DNA of 64,000 nt from Prauserella salsuginis (lineage in GTDB: Bacteria > Actinomycetota > Actinomycetes > Mycobacteriales > Pseudonocardiaceae). The position numbers were made by a program, and so were the translations under genes. The first letter of the stretch is position 1. The number at the start of each line of letters is the position of its first letter. The DNA is taken from positions 310,001 through 374,000 of the forward strand of contig NZ_JANBBF010000008.1 in NCBI RefSeq assembly GCF_024648885.1. The letters are read 5' to 3'. Positions 6,976-16,994 of this stretch are shown here, piece by piece. The notes under the pieces were generated by a model. It was given only the letters and a program-made list of their open reading frames with translations, was not told where the DNA came from and did no database searches.

Positions 6976-9657
6976 TCAGCCCTCCGCCGTATCGTGCGCG
7001 ACGTCCGGGTCCGGATGCCTCATCCGGCGTGGGTGAGGCACCCGGACGTCACCGGCGGGCACGTCGACCAGCCCCCGCTGCCGAGCCTCGGCCAACGCCC
7101 CTCGCCTGGTGTGGACTCCGAGCTTGGCGTAGACGGACCGCACGTGTGTCTTGACCGTGTTCACCGAGACCCCGAGTGTCGCGGCGAGCTCCTCCAGGGA
7201 ACGCATCGAGCTCAGGTGGCCGAGCACGTCCCGTTCACGAGCGGTCAGCCCCACGCCTCCGTCACCGGCGCCGCTCCGGCCTGCGCCGAAAACCGCCTGC
7301 CGGATCGCCAGGCCGAACGGCTCCAGCGAAGCGAAGCCACCGGCATGCTCGACCAGCAGCCGGGCGATTCGCCGGTCTGCCACCGCGAACGGCCTGATCA
7401 GGTGAACCGGCTCTGCGGTGCGCAACGCGACGTGGAGGAGCTCGAACGCATGCGTCCGGCGCCCCGAACTCAACGCCAGGCCGATGTCGTGCACCCGGCC
7501 GTGCACCTCGGTCAGCACCGGCAGGACCGCCCGACTGCCCGCGCCGCCGGAGTCGGGCACGCCGACGGGTACCCCCGCCGTCCACGCGCGGATGAGTGCC
7601 ACTTCCGCGCTCGGTCCGACCCGCTCGCACAGCCAGTCGGCCGTCTCACGGGCAGCCGATTCGTCCCCGGCCAGTACGGCGCCGCCGGCTTCGGCCAGCG
7701 CTCCCACGGCGGCGACCGGAGCCGGCACCGGTATCGTCCCGAGCGTCGTCCGCGCCCTGCGCAACCGCCACAAGCCTGCGGAGCGCTTCCCGCCGTCCAT
7801 CGCGCACGTTCCGTTGACCACCTCGACGAGGTAGGCCAGGACCGGATGTCTCGTCAGGTCGACCTCGGCCGCATCACCGATCGACCGGCGGGCCGCGTCG
7901 GGCTCCGCTCGAAGCAGCTGGAAGAACGCACCGGTGAGCCTGTGCAGCAACAGCGACACATCCGGACCACCCGGCTCGGCGCTCCCCTCCCGGGCCTCGT
8001 GCGCGGCCGCCGCATCCGCGAGGTCCCCGGCGAGCCACGCGGCCGACTCCCGGGCGGGCTGTACATGCGACAGGATCCCGGGCAGGCCGTGCTCCTCCGC
8101 GAGGCGCTGCGCAGCCCGCAGCGCCTCACGCGCGGCATCGACCCGGCCGTCGCGCAGCGCGATCCAACCGCGGTTCAACCATGCCCAGGCCTGCAGTTCG
8201 GGTCGGCCGGTCCCGGCCGTATCGGGAACCTGCTCCGGCTCGCCGCCCCGGGACAGCGCCAGCGCGGAACGGAGCAGGGTTCTCACCATGCCGTCGGCGT
8301 CGGAGCCGGTCGCCGGCGCGGATGCGGTGGCAGCCGCATCCGCGGGCGGCCGTCCGGCCTGCAGGTCGGCGATCGCCGACACCACAAGCAGGCGTGGATC
8401 GTTCCGCGCCCTCGGATCTCGCTCGGCGACTTCCAGCGCCCGCCGCACGGCGTCACCCTCGCCGCGGAACAGCAGCACGGGCCCGTACCGCACGAGCAGG
8501 CGCACCAGGAACCCGGAGTCGTCACACCGCGCCGCCTCGTCCAGCGCGTCCGGCAGCAGCCCCTCACTCGCCAGTCCGGCGGCCGCCGTCGCATGCAGTC
8601 GGCCGACCGCGTCGGGGCGGCGCCGCCGCACGTCGCCGTACAGGAACGAGCGCCACATCGGATGGACCCGATACCGGGGTTCCCGCTGCCCGACACGAGC
8701 GACGAAAGCCCCCTCCCACTCCAGATCGGCGAGGACGGACCCGGCATCCGGCCGGCCCGACAGTGCCGCGGCCAACCTCGGACTCACCTCGGCGCAGACG
8801 CTGACGGCCCGGAGAACCTCTGCGGTCCCCTCCGGCATTCCCGCCAGCACTTCTCCCATGAGAAACGCCGCCACGGACTGATCGTTCACGGCGAAGTCGT
8901 CGACGAACCCGGCTCGGTCCGGGTCGTGCTGCAACGCACGGGCGACCATGCGCAGTCCGGCCGGCCAGCCTGCCGTGCGCTCCACGAGCCGCGTGAGCCT
9001 TCCGGCCTCGAGTACGACGCCGGCGCGGCGCAGCAGCGCATCGGCCTCCGGCTCGGCGAATCTCAGGTCGCCCGCGCGCAGCTCGGCCAGCTCACCGCGC
9101 AACCGCAGTCGCGCCAACGGCAACGGCGGGTCCGCCCTGCTCGACAGCACCAGCCGCAGATTGTCCGGCTGGTACCGGATCATGGTCTCGATGCCGTGCC
9201 AGACCGAGGGATCCGAGATCTCGTGCACATCGTCGACGACCAGCCGAATCCGGCCCGGCAATTCCCCCACCGCGTCGAGCAACTCGGCGACAGTGTCCGC
9301 CTGGTCCCCCGCTCGATGGCTCCAGCCGTGCAGCCCGTTTCCTCGCGGGACCGGGCAATGCCGGCGGATCGTGCGCGCCATGGCACAGAACAGCCGTTGG
9401 GGGTCGTCGTCGCGACGATCGGCCGAGACCCATGCGGCCGCGGCGCCGCTCGCCGCGACCCAGCCGGCGAGCAGGCTGGTCTTCCCGTACCCGGCGGGGG
9501 CGCACACCAGCGTGACCGGGCAACGTTCGACGGCGTCGTCGAGCGCAGCGAACAAGTCCTCACGGGTGAGTGACATGGCCGCCACAGCCGGGACAGCGAT
9601 CTTGGTGTGCGGTACCGGGCCGTGCCGACACGTCCCCGTGGACCGCGAAGCTCCCAC
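6976..9657 (-). CDS. MalT-like (LAL) LuxR-family transcriptional regulator, copy 1
   Basis: A large ATP-dependent transcriptional regulator of about 893 residues. An N-terminal STAND/NTPase domain has Walker A APAGYGKTS at about residues 53-61 and a Walker-B-like LVVDDVHE. A long helical TPR-like middle follows. The C-terminal LuxR helix-turn-helix reads LTARERDVLGHLSS...LGVSVNTVKTHVRSVYAKLGV. LAL proteins act as ligand- and ATP-gated activators. GTG at 9657 is inferred because it gives the same N-terminal lead (PHTKIAVPAV) as copy 2 (PRLKTAVPAL); no clear ribosome site supports it, and ATG near 9577 would still keep the NTPase. It lies 202 bp downstream of copy 2 on the same strand. Confidence 0.87.
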   Translation of the reverse strand: MGASRSTGTCRHGPVPHTKIAVPAVAAMSLTREDLFAALDDAVERCPVTLVCAPAGYGKTSLLAGWVAASGAAAAWVSADRRDDDPQRLFCAMARTIRRHCPVPRGNGLHGWSHRAGDQADTVAELLDAVGELPGRIRLVVDDVHEISDPSVWHGIETMIRYQPDNLRLVLSSRADPPLPLARLRLRGELAELRAGDLRFAEPEADALLRRAGVVLEAGRLTRLVERTAGWPAGLRMVARALQHDPDRAGFVDDFAVNDQSVAAFLMGEVLAGMPEGTAEVLRAVSVCAEVSPRLAAALSGRPDAGSVLADLEWEGAFVARVGQREPRYRVHPMWRSFLYGDVRRRRPDAVGRLHATAAAGLASEGLLPDALDEAARCDDSGFLVRLLVRYGPVLLFRGEGDAVRRALEVAERDPRARNDPRLLVVSAIADLQAGRPPADAAATASAPATGSDADGMVRTLLRSALALSRGGEPEQVPDTAGTGRPELQAWAWLNRGWIALRDGRVDAAREALRAAQRLAEEHGLPGILSHVQPARESAAWLAGDLADAAAAHEAREGSAEPGGPDVSLLLHRLTGAFFQLLRAEPDAARRSIGDAAEVDLTRHPVLAYLVEVVNGTCAMDGGKRSAGLWRLRRARTTLGTIPVPAPVAAVGALAEAGGAVLAGDESAARETADWLCERVGPSAEVALIRAWTAGVPVGVPDSGGAGSRAVLPVLTEVHGRVHDIGLALSSGRRTHAFELLHVALRTAEPVHLIRPFAVADRRIARLLVEHAGGFASLEPFGLAIRQAVFGAGRSGAGDGGVGLTARERDVLGHLSSMRSLEELAATLGVSVNTVKTHVRSVYAKLGVHTRRGALAEARQRGLVDVPAGDVRVPHPRRMRHPDPDVAHDTAEG

Positions 9658-9859
9658 GCGACCGACGATAGGCCAATCCGGGACGTGCTGCCGCGGGTCG
9701 TTCACCGCTCGCGTGACCGTGTCACGCCCCTGGTGCCCGACGACCGCAGACGGCGCGTTCCGCTCTCCCCTGCTGTCACCTCCACAGGCTCGCCGCGCTG
9801 CCACACCCGCGACGCCGCCACCGCGCCCGCGTGCGGACGCTCCCGCGGGGGCGGAATCC

Positions 9860-12508
9860 TCACCCGGCGACGGTGAGGTGCACATCGTCGAGGAGTCCGT
9901 GTGCCCGCGCGACACCCACGGCGTCGGCGCGCTTGGTGACCCCAAGCTTGAGATAGATGGCCCGCGTGTGCGTCTTGACCGTGTTCAGCGACACCGTGAG
10001 GTCGTCGGCGATCTCCTCCAGCGAGAGCGCGGTCGGCAACAGACCCAGTACCGCGCGCTCCCGCTCGGTCAGCGTGAGCGGAGCCAGCTGAGGCAGACCA
10101 CGGCGTGCGGCGGCGACCCTGCGCGCCAACGGCTCGCATGCGCCGAATCGGCCGAGACCGGTCTCCAGCACATCCCCGATCAACGGCGGTGCGACCACGA
10201 GCGGGTAGAGCACATTCTGGGACTGCGCGTGCTCCATCGCCCGCACCAGCGCGCGTTCGGCCTCCCGGGACCGGCCCGCGAGCTGCTGGATCTCGGCGTC
10301 GGCCAGCACCGCGCACACTGTCGACCACGGCAGAGCCATCGGAAGACGCTCCGTCAGCGCCGGCCTGAGCACTCGCGCCGCAGGTCCGTGGCGTCCCGAG
10401 GCGAGCTGCTCGCGCGCCCGCATCACGGCGATCTCGCCGCTGCCCGGGGCCACCTCGTGGCACCGCTCCCGGGCCCGCACCGCGACGTCGGGGCGGTGCA
10501 GGTCCAGGGCGAGCCGATGTTCGAGGAAACCGCAGAGCAGCACCGCGATGCCGGGTGCCCGGCCGGTGTCGGCCGCGTCGCGCGCGGAGCACACCCGGTG
10601 CAGCCCGCGCGTCCGTTCGCCCCGCTCGGACTCGGCGGCACCGCGCAGGGTCGTCGCGACAAGCCGTGTCCCGTGTGCACCCGTCCGGTGTCGGTCCAGC
10701 AGCCGGAGGACCTCGTCGACGTGCTGCAGGCAGCAACGCAGCTCTGCGCGGAGCAGGGCGCCGTAGCCGAGCAGCAGGTGTGCCTCCGCCGCGGCCGTTC
10801 CCGCCTCCCACGGTCCCTCCGCGTCGGCCGCGGCGGCATTCGATGCCAACTCGGTCATCGACCGGAAATCCCCGCGAAGCGCAGCGACCCCGCTCAGGGT
10901 GGTCAGGCACCGGGCCACCACGTAATCCGCACGCCCGGCCCTGGCCGCGCGCAGTGCGGAGTCCGCCAGCTCACCGGCTTCGCCGGGCCTGTCCCGGCAC
11001 AGCAGCAGGTCGGCCCGGTGGAGCTGCACCATCGCCTCCAGCGGGGACGACGGCACGACCCGTGCGGCATCGCCGTTGTCCCCGCCGTCGTCGGGTTGGC
11101 CGGTGATGCGGCGGATCCGCGCTCCGACGAGGCGCCGCAGGGTGTCCGTTTCCGTGCCGGCGCGGTAACGCACCAGCGCGTCCGCCCGAACGAGGTCCAG
11201 TTCGGCCAGTTCCGCCTCGCCCGCCTCCACCCGCACGAAGGCGGCGACGAGAGCGAGGAGCCCGTCCCCCGCCGCGGTTTCGGCGGGAAGTGCCGCCAAC
11301 GCCCGCCGCACGAGGTCGTGTTCGCCCGCGAGCACCGCCGGGATCGCGCATCGGCGCAGTACGGCGCGGATCGTGCCGGATTGCCGCGAGGCGCACGCGT
11401 GGGCCAGTGCCGCCGCCGGTTCCGCCCCCGCGGCGTACCACTCCGCCGCCACCCCGGCGAGTCGTGCCGCACGTTCCGGATCCCGTCGGTACAGCACGGC
11501 GCGTGCGTGCTCACGGAACGGCGCACGGAGGCGATACCGCGTGCCGCCGGGGACCTGTCGCCGGGCGACGACGGACCCACGTTCGAGAGCCGCGAGCCGC
11601 GCCTCGGTGTCGGGACGGCCCGACAGCGCCGCGGCGAGTTCCGGGCTCACCTCGTCGCACACGCCCAGCGCGGCCACCAGTTGCCGGTCCCGCTCCCCCA
11701 TCGCCGACAACACCTCATCGGCGATGTGGCCGGCCGCGGGCAGGGCCCGCACCGCAGCCGGCGCCGCCATATCCCGGCCGTCACCGGCGTGCGCGCGCAG
11801 CTCCAGCGCCGCGTGCCGCAACCCCGCGGCCCACCCTTCCGTGCGCCGCATCAGCTCGGGCAGTGTGCCGGGTGGCGCATCCGGCTGCGCCTCGGCGAGC
11901 AGGTGTGCGGCCTCGCCGGCCGTGAACCGTAGCTGCTCGGCCGACACTTCCGTCACGCTCACCCCGAGACCCTTCCGGGTCAGCGGCGCGCCCGGGACCG
12001 CACGCCCGGACAGCACCACTCGCGCGGTCCGAGGCAGGCCCCGCAGCACACCGGCCAGGCCGTGCAACGTCGCCTGATTCGTGAGCTCGTGGACATCGTC
12101 GAGTACGAGGACGGCACCGCCGGCCACACTGCCCAGAGTCTCGGCGATCGTCGCGAGGAACTCCGGGTCCTCGCTCGGATGCGCAGGGACGGACACCGGG
12201 CGCTCGCGGACGGACGGCACACCGTTCTCCACCGCCTGCAGCAGCGCCGACCAGAATCGCGGCTCGTCGTTGTCGTCGGCGTCCAATGACACCCACACCG
12301 GGGTGGCACCGGCCCGCCCGCCGCACCATTGGGTCAGCAGCGTGGTCTTACCGGTTCCCGCAGGCGCACACACCCACACGACACCCGCGCTCGGTGCGCG
12401 GTCGAGGACCGCCGACAACCGTTCGCGTGTCACGAGGTTCGGCGCGAGAGCCGGCACCGCGGTCTTCAGCCTCGGCACCCGGCTACGGCGCGGGACATCG
12501 TGCTCCAC
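9860..12508 (-). CDS. MalT-like (LAL) LuxR-family transcriptional regulator, copy 2
   Basis: An 882-residue paralogue of the gene at 6976, with the same architecture. Walker A APAGTGKTT is at about residues 48-56, VLVLDDVHEL is the Walker-B region, a TPR-like helical centre follows, and the C-terminal HTH reads LTERERAVLGLLPT...LTVSLNTVKTHTRAIYLKLGV. GTG at 12508 is well supported by GGAGGAG 9 nt upstream. It diverges from the DUF7144/80-residue/alkylsulfatase genes across a 166-bp region. This makes those genes plausible targets, but no evidence of control is visible. The inducing ligand is unknown. Confidence 0.92.
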   Translation of the reverse strand: MEHDVPRRSRVPRLKTAVPALAPNLVTRERLSAVLDRAPSAGVVWVCAPAGTGKTTLLTQWCGGRAGATPVWVSLDADDNDEPRFWSALLQAVENGVPSVRERPVSVPAHPSEDPEFLATIAETLGSVAGGAVLVLDDVHELTNQATLHGLAGVLRGLPRTARVVLSGRAVPGAPLTRKGLGVSVTEVSAEQLRFTAGEAAHLLAEAQPDAPPGTLPELMRRTEGWAAGLRHAALELRAHAGDGRDMAAPAAVRALPAAGHIADEVLSAMGERDRQLVAALGVCDEVSPELAAALSGRPDTEARLAALERGSVVARRQVPGGTRYRLRAPFREHARAVLYRRDPERAARLAGVAAEWYAAGAEPAAALAHACASRQSGTIRAVLRRCAIPAVLAGEHDLVRRALAALPAETAAGDGLLALVAAFVRVEAGEAELAELDLVRADALVRYRAGTETDTLRRLVGARIRRITGQPDDGGDNGDAARVVPSSPLEAMVQLHRADLLLCRDRPGEAGELADSALRAARAGRADYVVARCLTTLSGVAALRGDFRSMTELASNAAAADAEGPWEAGTAAAEAHLLLGYGALLRAELRCCLQHVDEVLRLLDRHRTGAHGTRLVATTLRGAAESERGERTRGLHRVCSARDAADTGRAPGIAVLLCGFLEHRLALDLHRPDVAVRARERCHEVAPGSGEIAVMRAREQLASGRHGPAARVLRPALTERLPMALPWSTVCAVLADAEIQQLAGRSREAERALVRAMEHAQSQNVLYPLVVAPPLIGDVLETGLGRFGACEPLARRVAAARRGLPQLAPLTLTERERAVLGLLPTALSLEEIADDLTVSLNTVKTHTRAIYLKLGVTKRADAVGVARAHGLLDDVHLTVAG

Positions 12509-12674
12509 TGCGGCACTCTCCTCCCGACGCGCTCCCCTCCACGGTCACACCGCACGGCGGAGCGCGCGAATCGCCGCCCGATTCACCAACGACGGGTGAC
12601 CCGGGCACGCGGGACACGGCGCAGTGTGGAACCCGGACCGGAGCACCATCGGCAGGCGCACACGGGAGACGAGC

Positions 12675-13121
12675 ATGAGCGAGACACATCCGGGCACCCA
12701 TCGCGGCGGCAGCGGCACGAGCCGGATCGACGACCTGCACCCCGAGCAGGGGGCCGGCTGGGTCGCGTTCGCCAGCATCATGTTGGTCCTGGTCGGACTG
12801 TTCAATGTGCTCTTCGGGCTGGTCGCACTGTTCGAGCAGGATTACTACCTGGTCGGTTCCGCAGGTCTGCTGGTCTTCGACCTGACCGGGTGGGGCTGGA
12901 TCCACCTCATCATCGGGGGCGCCGCCGTCCTCGCCGGTGTCGCGCTCACCACCGGCGCGACCTGGGCACGAGCGGTCGCCGCTGGACTGGCCGGGCTGAA
13001 CGCACTCGCCCAGGTCGCGTTCCTGCCAGCCTTCCCGGCGTGGTCACTCGTCGCGATCGCCCTGGACGTCCTCGTGATCTGGGCCGTCGTGGTGCACGCC
13101 GGCAAACCGGCCACCCGGTAG
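12675..13121 (+). CDS. DUF7144-type four-helix membrane protein
   Basis: A 148-residue membrane protein with a hydrophilic N terminus of about 30 residues and four hydrophobic segments (about 32-54, 72-96, 101-121 and 126-142). The sequence GWVAFASIMLVLVGLFNVLFG followed by GWGWIHLIIGGAAVLAGV is the pattern of an actinobacterial family of unknown function (DUF7144). ATG at 12675 follows GGGAGACGAGC. The next gene starts 33 bp after its stop with a strong ribosome site, suggesting one transcript. Function is unknown. Confidence 0.78.
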   Translation: MSETHPGTHRGGSGTSRIDDLHPEQGAGWVAFASIMLVLVGLFNVLFGLVALFEQDYYLVGSAGLLVFDLTGWGWIHLIIGGAAVLAGVALTTGATWARAVAAGLAGLNALAQVAFLPAFPAWSLVAIALDVLVIWAVVVHAGKPATR

Positions 13122-13153
13122 TCACCGCACGCGTCACCCGAAGGAGGGGACCG

Positions 13154-13396
13154 GTGCCGCCGACCCGCTACGAGTTCCGCGTGAGCGGACACATGTCAGA
13201 AAGCACCCGGCACGCCGTCGGGCAACTCGGCCCGCTCGAGGTCGTGCCGGCACCGCCCGAGACCATCATCTACGGAGTCGTGACCGACGATGCGCATCTC
13301 CAGGGCATCATCGGGCTGCTGGGCAATCTCGGGCTCCGCCTCGTCGCGCTGCAGCGTGTTCCCGAATTCTCGTCCGGCGATACGGATCCCGGCTGA
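13154..13396 (+). CDS. Conserved small protein of unknown function (80 aa)
   Basis: An 80-residue soluble protein beginning at GTG 13154, which has an excellent ribosome site (AAGGAGG, 13141-13147). The sequence reads RYEFRVSGHMSESTRHAV, then ETIIYGVVTDDAHLQGIIGL and LGLRLVALQRVPE. This beta-alpha-beta-beta-alpha-beta order suggests a small ferredoxin-like fold, and I have a general recollection of similar small actinobacterial proteins, but no function is known to me. It lies between the membrane protein and the alkylsulfatase, all on one strand. Confidence 0.72.
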   Translation: MPPTRYEFRVSGHMSESTRHAVGQLGPLEVVPAPPETIIYGVVTDDAHLQGIIGLLGNLGLRLVALQRVPEFSSGDTDPG

Positions 13397-13537
13397 CGCA
13401 CCACGCTCGGCGCGACGGCCCGCCGCTCACCCGCGGCGGATGACGCCGGTCGAGGGGCGATCCGCTGACAATCACGGGCGCGGCCACCGGCTGCCATGAC
13501 CGCGGCCTCTCGTCATCCGGAAAGGAACGACAGTCCC

Positions 13538-15433
13538 ATGACCGACACCGTCGCCAGCGCGGGCGTCGCCGCCGCGAACGCCGACCTTCAGGACCGCCTC
13601 CCGTTCTCCGACACCACCGACACCCGCAACGCCGACCGTGGTTTCATCGGCACGATCCGGCCCGCGCAGGTGCGTGCGGACGACGGCAGGGTGGTCTGGG
13701 ATGCCGACGCGTGGGCGGACGTCCTGCGGAGCCCGCGGCCGGACACCGTGAACCCCAGCCTGTGGCGGCAGGCCCAGCTGGTCGCCCGGCACGGCCTCTA
13801 CGAGGTCACGGGCGGCATCTACCAGGTGCGCGGGCTGGATCTGTCGAACATGACCGTGGTCGAGGGCCGCGAGGGGATCATCGTCATCGACCCCCTGCTC
13901 TGCGCCGAGACCGCAGCCGCCGCACTGGCCCTCTACCGCAGGCACCGCGGCGACCGGCCGGTCACGGCGGTGATCTACACGCACAGCCACGCCGACCACT
14001 TCGGCGGCGTGCGGGGTGTGATCACCGACGACGACGTGACCTCCGGAGCGGTGCCGATCCTGGCCCCCGAGGGCTTCCTCGAGCATGCGGTGGCCGAGAA
14101 CGTCTACGCCGGGACCGCCATGGCTCGCCGCGCGGCGTACATGTATGGCGCGGCTCTGCCTATCGGGGCCACGGGACAACTGGGCGCCGGTCTCGGGATG
14201 ACGGTGTCGACGGGAACGGTCACCCTGATCCCGCCCACGCAGGACGTCGGCACCACGGGGCACGAGGCGGTCCTCGACGGCGTGCGCATCGTCTTCCAGG
14301 TCACTCCGGGGACGGAGGCACCGTCGGAGATGAATTTCCTCTTCCCCGACCACGGCGCGTTGTGCATGGCGGAGAACGCCACCCGCACGCTGCACAACCT
14401 GCTGACCCTGCGCGGCGCCCAGGTCCGCGACCCGCACGCATGGGCCGCCTATCTCCAGGAGTCGATCGAGCTGTTCGCCGACTCGGCCGATGTCGTGTTC
14501 GCCTCGCACCACTGGCCGACGTGGGGCCGCGACGAGCTCGTGGCGTATCTGTCCGAGCAGCGCGACCTGTACGCCTACCAGCACGACCAGACCCTGCGAC
14601 TCCTGAACCAGGGCTATGTCGGCACCGAGATCGCCGAGATACTCGAGCCGCCTCCCGGGCTCGTGGACGCCTGGCACACCCATGGCTACTACGGTTCGAT
14701 CAGTCACAACGTGAAAGCTGTGTACCAGCGCTACATGGGCTGGTTCGACGGCAATCCCGCCCACCTGTGGCAGCACCCGCCGGAACAGGCCGGGCGGCGC
14801 TACGTCGATGCGATGGGCGGTCCCGAGGCGCTCCTGACGGTCGCGCGCCGCGCCTACGACGAGGGCGATTTCCGGTGGGCAGCAGAACTCACCGGGCATC
14901 TGGTCTTCGCCGAACCCGGCAACGCCGCGGCCCGGGAACTGCAGGCGGCGGCGTTCGAGCAGCTCGGCTTCGGAGCGGAGAACGGCCCCTGGCGCAACTT
15001 CTACCTCACCGGTGCCTTCGAACTGCGCCACGGCAACATCGGCACACCGACCGTCACCGCGTCGCCGGACATCCTCGCGCAGCTGAGCCTGGGGCAGATC
15101 TTCGACAGCATGGCCATCCAGGTCGACGGTCCACGCGCCGCGGCGACGCAGGCCGGGATCGACTGGACGGTCACCGCCGAGGACGAACAGCACCATTGGA
15201 CCCGGCTGTCGAACGGGGTGCTCGTCCACGGCACGGGCATCGGCAGAGAGCCTGCGGATGCCCGGATCAGGGTCGGGCGGAGCGCGCTGATCGCGCTCGT
15301 GACCGGACGGTCGACACCCGACGAGCTGGAGCGTTCCGGCGACCTGGCCATCGACGGTCCCACCGATGTACTCGCCCGGTTGCTCGGTGTGCTCGACCCT
15401 CCCGATCCGGGATTCGCCATCGTCACGCCGTGA
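13538..15433 (+). CDS. Alkyl sulfatase-type metallo-beta-lactamase-fold hydrolase (SdsA/BDS1-like)
   Basis: A 631-residue class III alkylsulfatase-type enzyme, expected to cleave primary or secondary alkyl sulfates to alcohol and sulfate with a binuclear zinc site. The metal motif THSHADHFGG is at residues 148-157, preceded by VIDPLLCAET. Further conserved blocks are MNFLFPDHGALCMAENAT, FASHHWPTWG and GYYGSISHNVKAVYQRYMGW. The last ~130 residues form the SCP2-like lipid-binding C-terminal domain. No signal peptide is visible, so it is probably cytoplasmic. ATG at 13538 is preceded by AAAGGAAC. A natural role could be detoxifying surfactants or sulfated lipids. Confidence 0.88.
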   Translation: MTDTVASAGVAAANADLQDRLPFSDTTDTRNADRGFIGTIRPAQVRADDGRVVWDADAWADVLRSPRPDTVNPSLWRQAQLVARHGLYEVTGGIYQVRGLDLSNMTVVEGREGIIVIDPLLCAETAAAALALYRRHRGDRPVTAVIYTHSHADHFGGVRGVITDDDVTSGAVPILAPEGFLEHAVAENVYAGTAMARRAAYMYGAALPIGATGQLGAGLGMTVSTGTVTLIPPTQDVGTTGHEAVLDGVRIVFQVTPGTEAPSEMNFLFPDHGALCMAENATRTLHNLLTLRGAQVRDPHAWAAYLQESIELFADSADVVFASHHWPTWGRDELVAYLSEQRDLYAYQHDQTLRLLNQGYVGTEIAEILEPPPGLVDAWHTHGYYGSISHNVKAVYQRYMGWFDGNPAHLWQHPPEQAGRRYVDAMGGPEALLTVARRAYDEGDFRWAAELTGHLVFAEPGNAAARELQAAAFEQLGFGAENGPWRNFYLTGAFELRHGNIGTPTVTASPDILAQLSLGQIFDSMAIQVDGPRAAATQAGIDWTVTAEDEQHHWTRLSNGVLVHGTGIGREPADARIRVGRSALIALVTGRSTPDELERSGDLAIDGPTDVLARLLGVLDPPDPGFAIVTP

Positions 15434-15470
15434 CCAACGCCGCCGTCACACCGTGACCACCAACGCCGCT
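15422..15470. repeat. Tandem duplication across the alkylsulfatase stop codon
   Basis: GTCACGCCGTGACCAACGC (15422-15440, plus CGCC to 15444) is followed directly by a near-copy, GTCACACCGTGACCACCAA onward (15445-15470). The first copy contains the stop codon TGA (15431-15433), so the array spans the end of the gene. Confidence 0.75.
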
Positions 15471-15656
15471 CCACCGGACGGCGGGCCAGGCACGGCAGGA
15501 GCCCGCTCCTCACATCTCCGAGCGACCGACCGAGCACCGGCGCCGGAGCGGGTCGGTGGTCACGACGTGGCGGCGTCGGTGGTCTTCCGGTGGAGTTGTG
15601 TTTTCCGGTGCGCGAACGCCGGCACCGCGGTACCGACGCACTCGGCCTCAACCGCC

Positions 15657-16994
15657 TCAGACGCCGAGCACCGCATGGGCGATGACGAAGTAGATCAGCA
15701 GGCCTGTGGCGTCGACCAGGGTCGTGACGAGCGGCGCGGAGATCACAGCGGGGTCGATGCCGAGCCGCTTGGCCAGCAGCGGCATGGTGGCGCCCACCGT
15801 GGCGGCCCAGCTGCAGATGACGACCAGGGACAGGGCAACGGTCGTGGCCACCGGCACGTCGACCAGGACGCTGCCGATCATCAATCCGACGGCGCCGAGC
15901 GCCGCTCCGAGCAGCAGACCCACCCTGCTTTCCCGCCACGCCACGCGCAACAGGTCGCGCGTGCGCACCTCGCCGACGGCGAGCGCGCGCACGGTCGCCG
16001 TCGCCGCCTGCGACCCCGCGTTGCCGCCGGCGCCGGTGAGCAACGGGATGAACAGAGCCAGTGCGGTGACCGCCGTGAGTGAGTCCTCGAAGAACTGCAG
16101 CACGTTGACCGTCAACGTCGCCGCCACGATGAGCAGCAACAACCACACCACCCGGGATCGGGCCAACTGCACGACGCTCGCCGACATGTAGTGACCACTC
16201 CACGGCGCCGCGGCAGCCTGCCGAGCGATGTCCTCGGTGTCGGCCGCCTCGATGACCTCGAACGCGTCGTCGATGGTGAGCAGTCCCAGCACACGGTTCT
16301 CGCTGTCGACCACCGGCAGCGCCAGCACGTTCGCCTCCTGCATGAGGCGGGCGGCGTCCTCGGCCTGGTCGGTGGCCTCCACCAGCGGATAGTCCTCTTT
16401 GAGTAGTTCGGTCACGGACCGATCGGGGTCGCTCAGCACGACATCGCGCAACGACACCACGCCCACGAACCGTCGTTGGTCGTCGGTAACCGGCAACGTG
16501 TAGACGGTCTCGGCGTCGGCGCCGCGTTCACGAACCACGCCGAGCGCTTCGCCCGCAGTCCGCCGCTGCCGCAACGCCACGGTCTCCGGGCTCATATACC
16601 GGCCGACGGAACCGTCCGGATAGCCGAGCAGGGCCGCCGTCATCGACCGCTTCCGCGGGCTGAGCCCGGCGAGCACCTGCCGGGCGAACTTCGCGGGCGC
16701 CTCGCCGAGCAGGCGCGCACGGTCGTCGGGGTCCATCTCCTCGACGACGTCCCGGAACGCCTCGCCGCGCAGTTCGGCGAGCACCTTGTGCTGGTCCGGC
16801 GGGTCGAGCTCCTCGAACACCGTCAGCGCGCGATCCTTGTCGAGCAACCGGAACAGCAGGGCCGCCCTGACTCCATCGGCGCGGGCGAGCTCGTCGGCGA
16901 CCTCGTGCGGCGGGTGGTCGGCAACCCACCGCTCCAGACCCGGTAGATCGTGTGCGTCGAACAGGTCGTCCAGCGTGTCCGTGTCCGCGGCCAT
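15657..16994 (-). CDS. mgtE: Magnesium transporter MgtE
   Basis: A 445-residue Mg2+ channel/transporter. The cytoplasmic N domain (about 1-120) includes the family text FEELDPPDQHKVLAEL and VVEEMDPDDRARLLGE. A CBS pair follows (about 125-250: YMSPETVALRQ..., PLVEATDQAEDAARLMQE..., VLALPVVDSE), which senses Mg2+ and gates the pore. Five membrane helices form the C-terminal half, with LTGAGGNAGSQAATATVRAL in the pore region. ATG at 16994 has GGAGGAG upstream. It is monocistronic. The upstream region carries a 25-bp inverted repeat but nothing I can identify as an M-box riboswitch. Confidence 0.95.
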   Translation of the reverse strand: MAADTDTLDDLFDAHDLPGLERWVADHPPHEVADELARADGVRAALLFRLLDKDRALTVFEELDPPDQHKVLAELRGEAFRDVVEEMDPDDRARLLGEAPAKFARQVLAGLSPRKRSMTAALLGYPDGSVGRYMSPETVALRQRRTAGEALGVVRERGADAETVYTLPVTDDQRRFVGVVSLRDVVLSDPDRSVTELLKEDYPLVEATDQAEDAARLMQEANVLALPVVDSENRVLGLLTIDDAFEVIEAADTEDIARQAAAAPWSGHYMSASVVQLARSRVVWLLLLIVAATLTVNVLQFFEDSLTAVTALALFIPLLTGAGGNAGSQAATATVRALAVGEVRTRDLLRVAWRESRVGLLLGAALGAVGLMIGSVLVDVPVATTVALSLVVICSWAATVGATMPLLAKRLGIDPAVISAPLVTTLVDATGLLIYFVIAHAVLGV

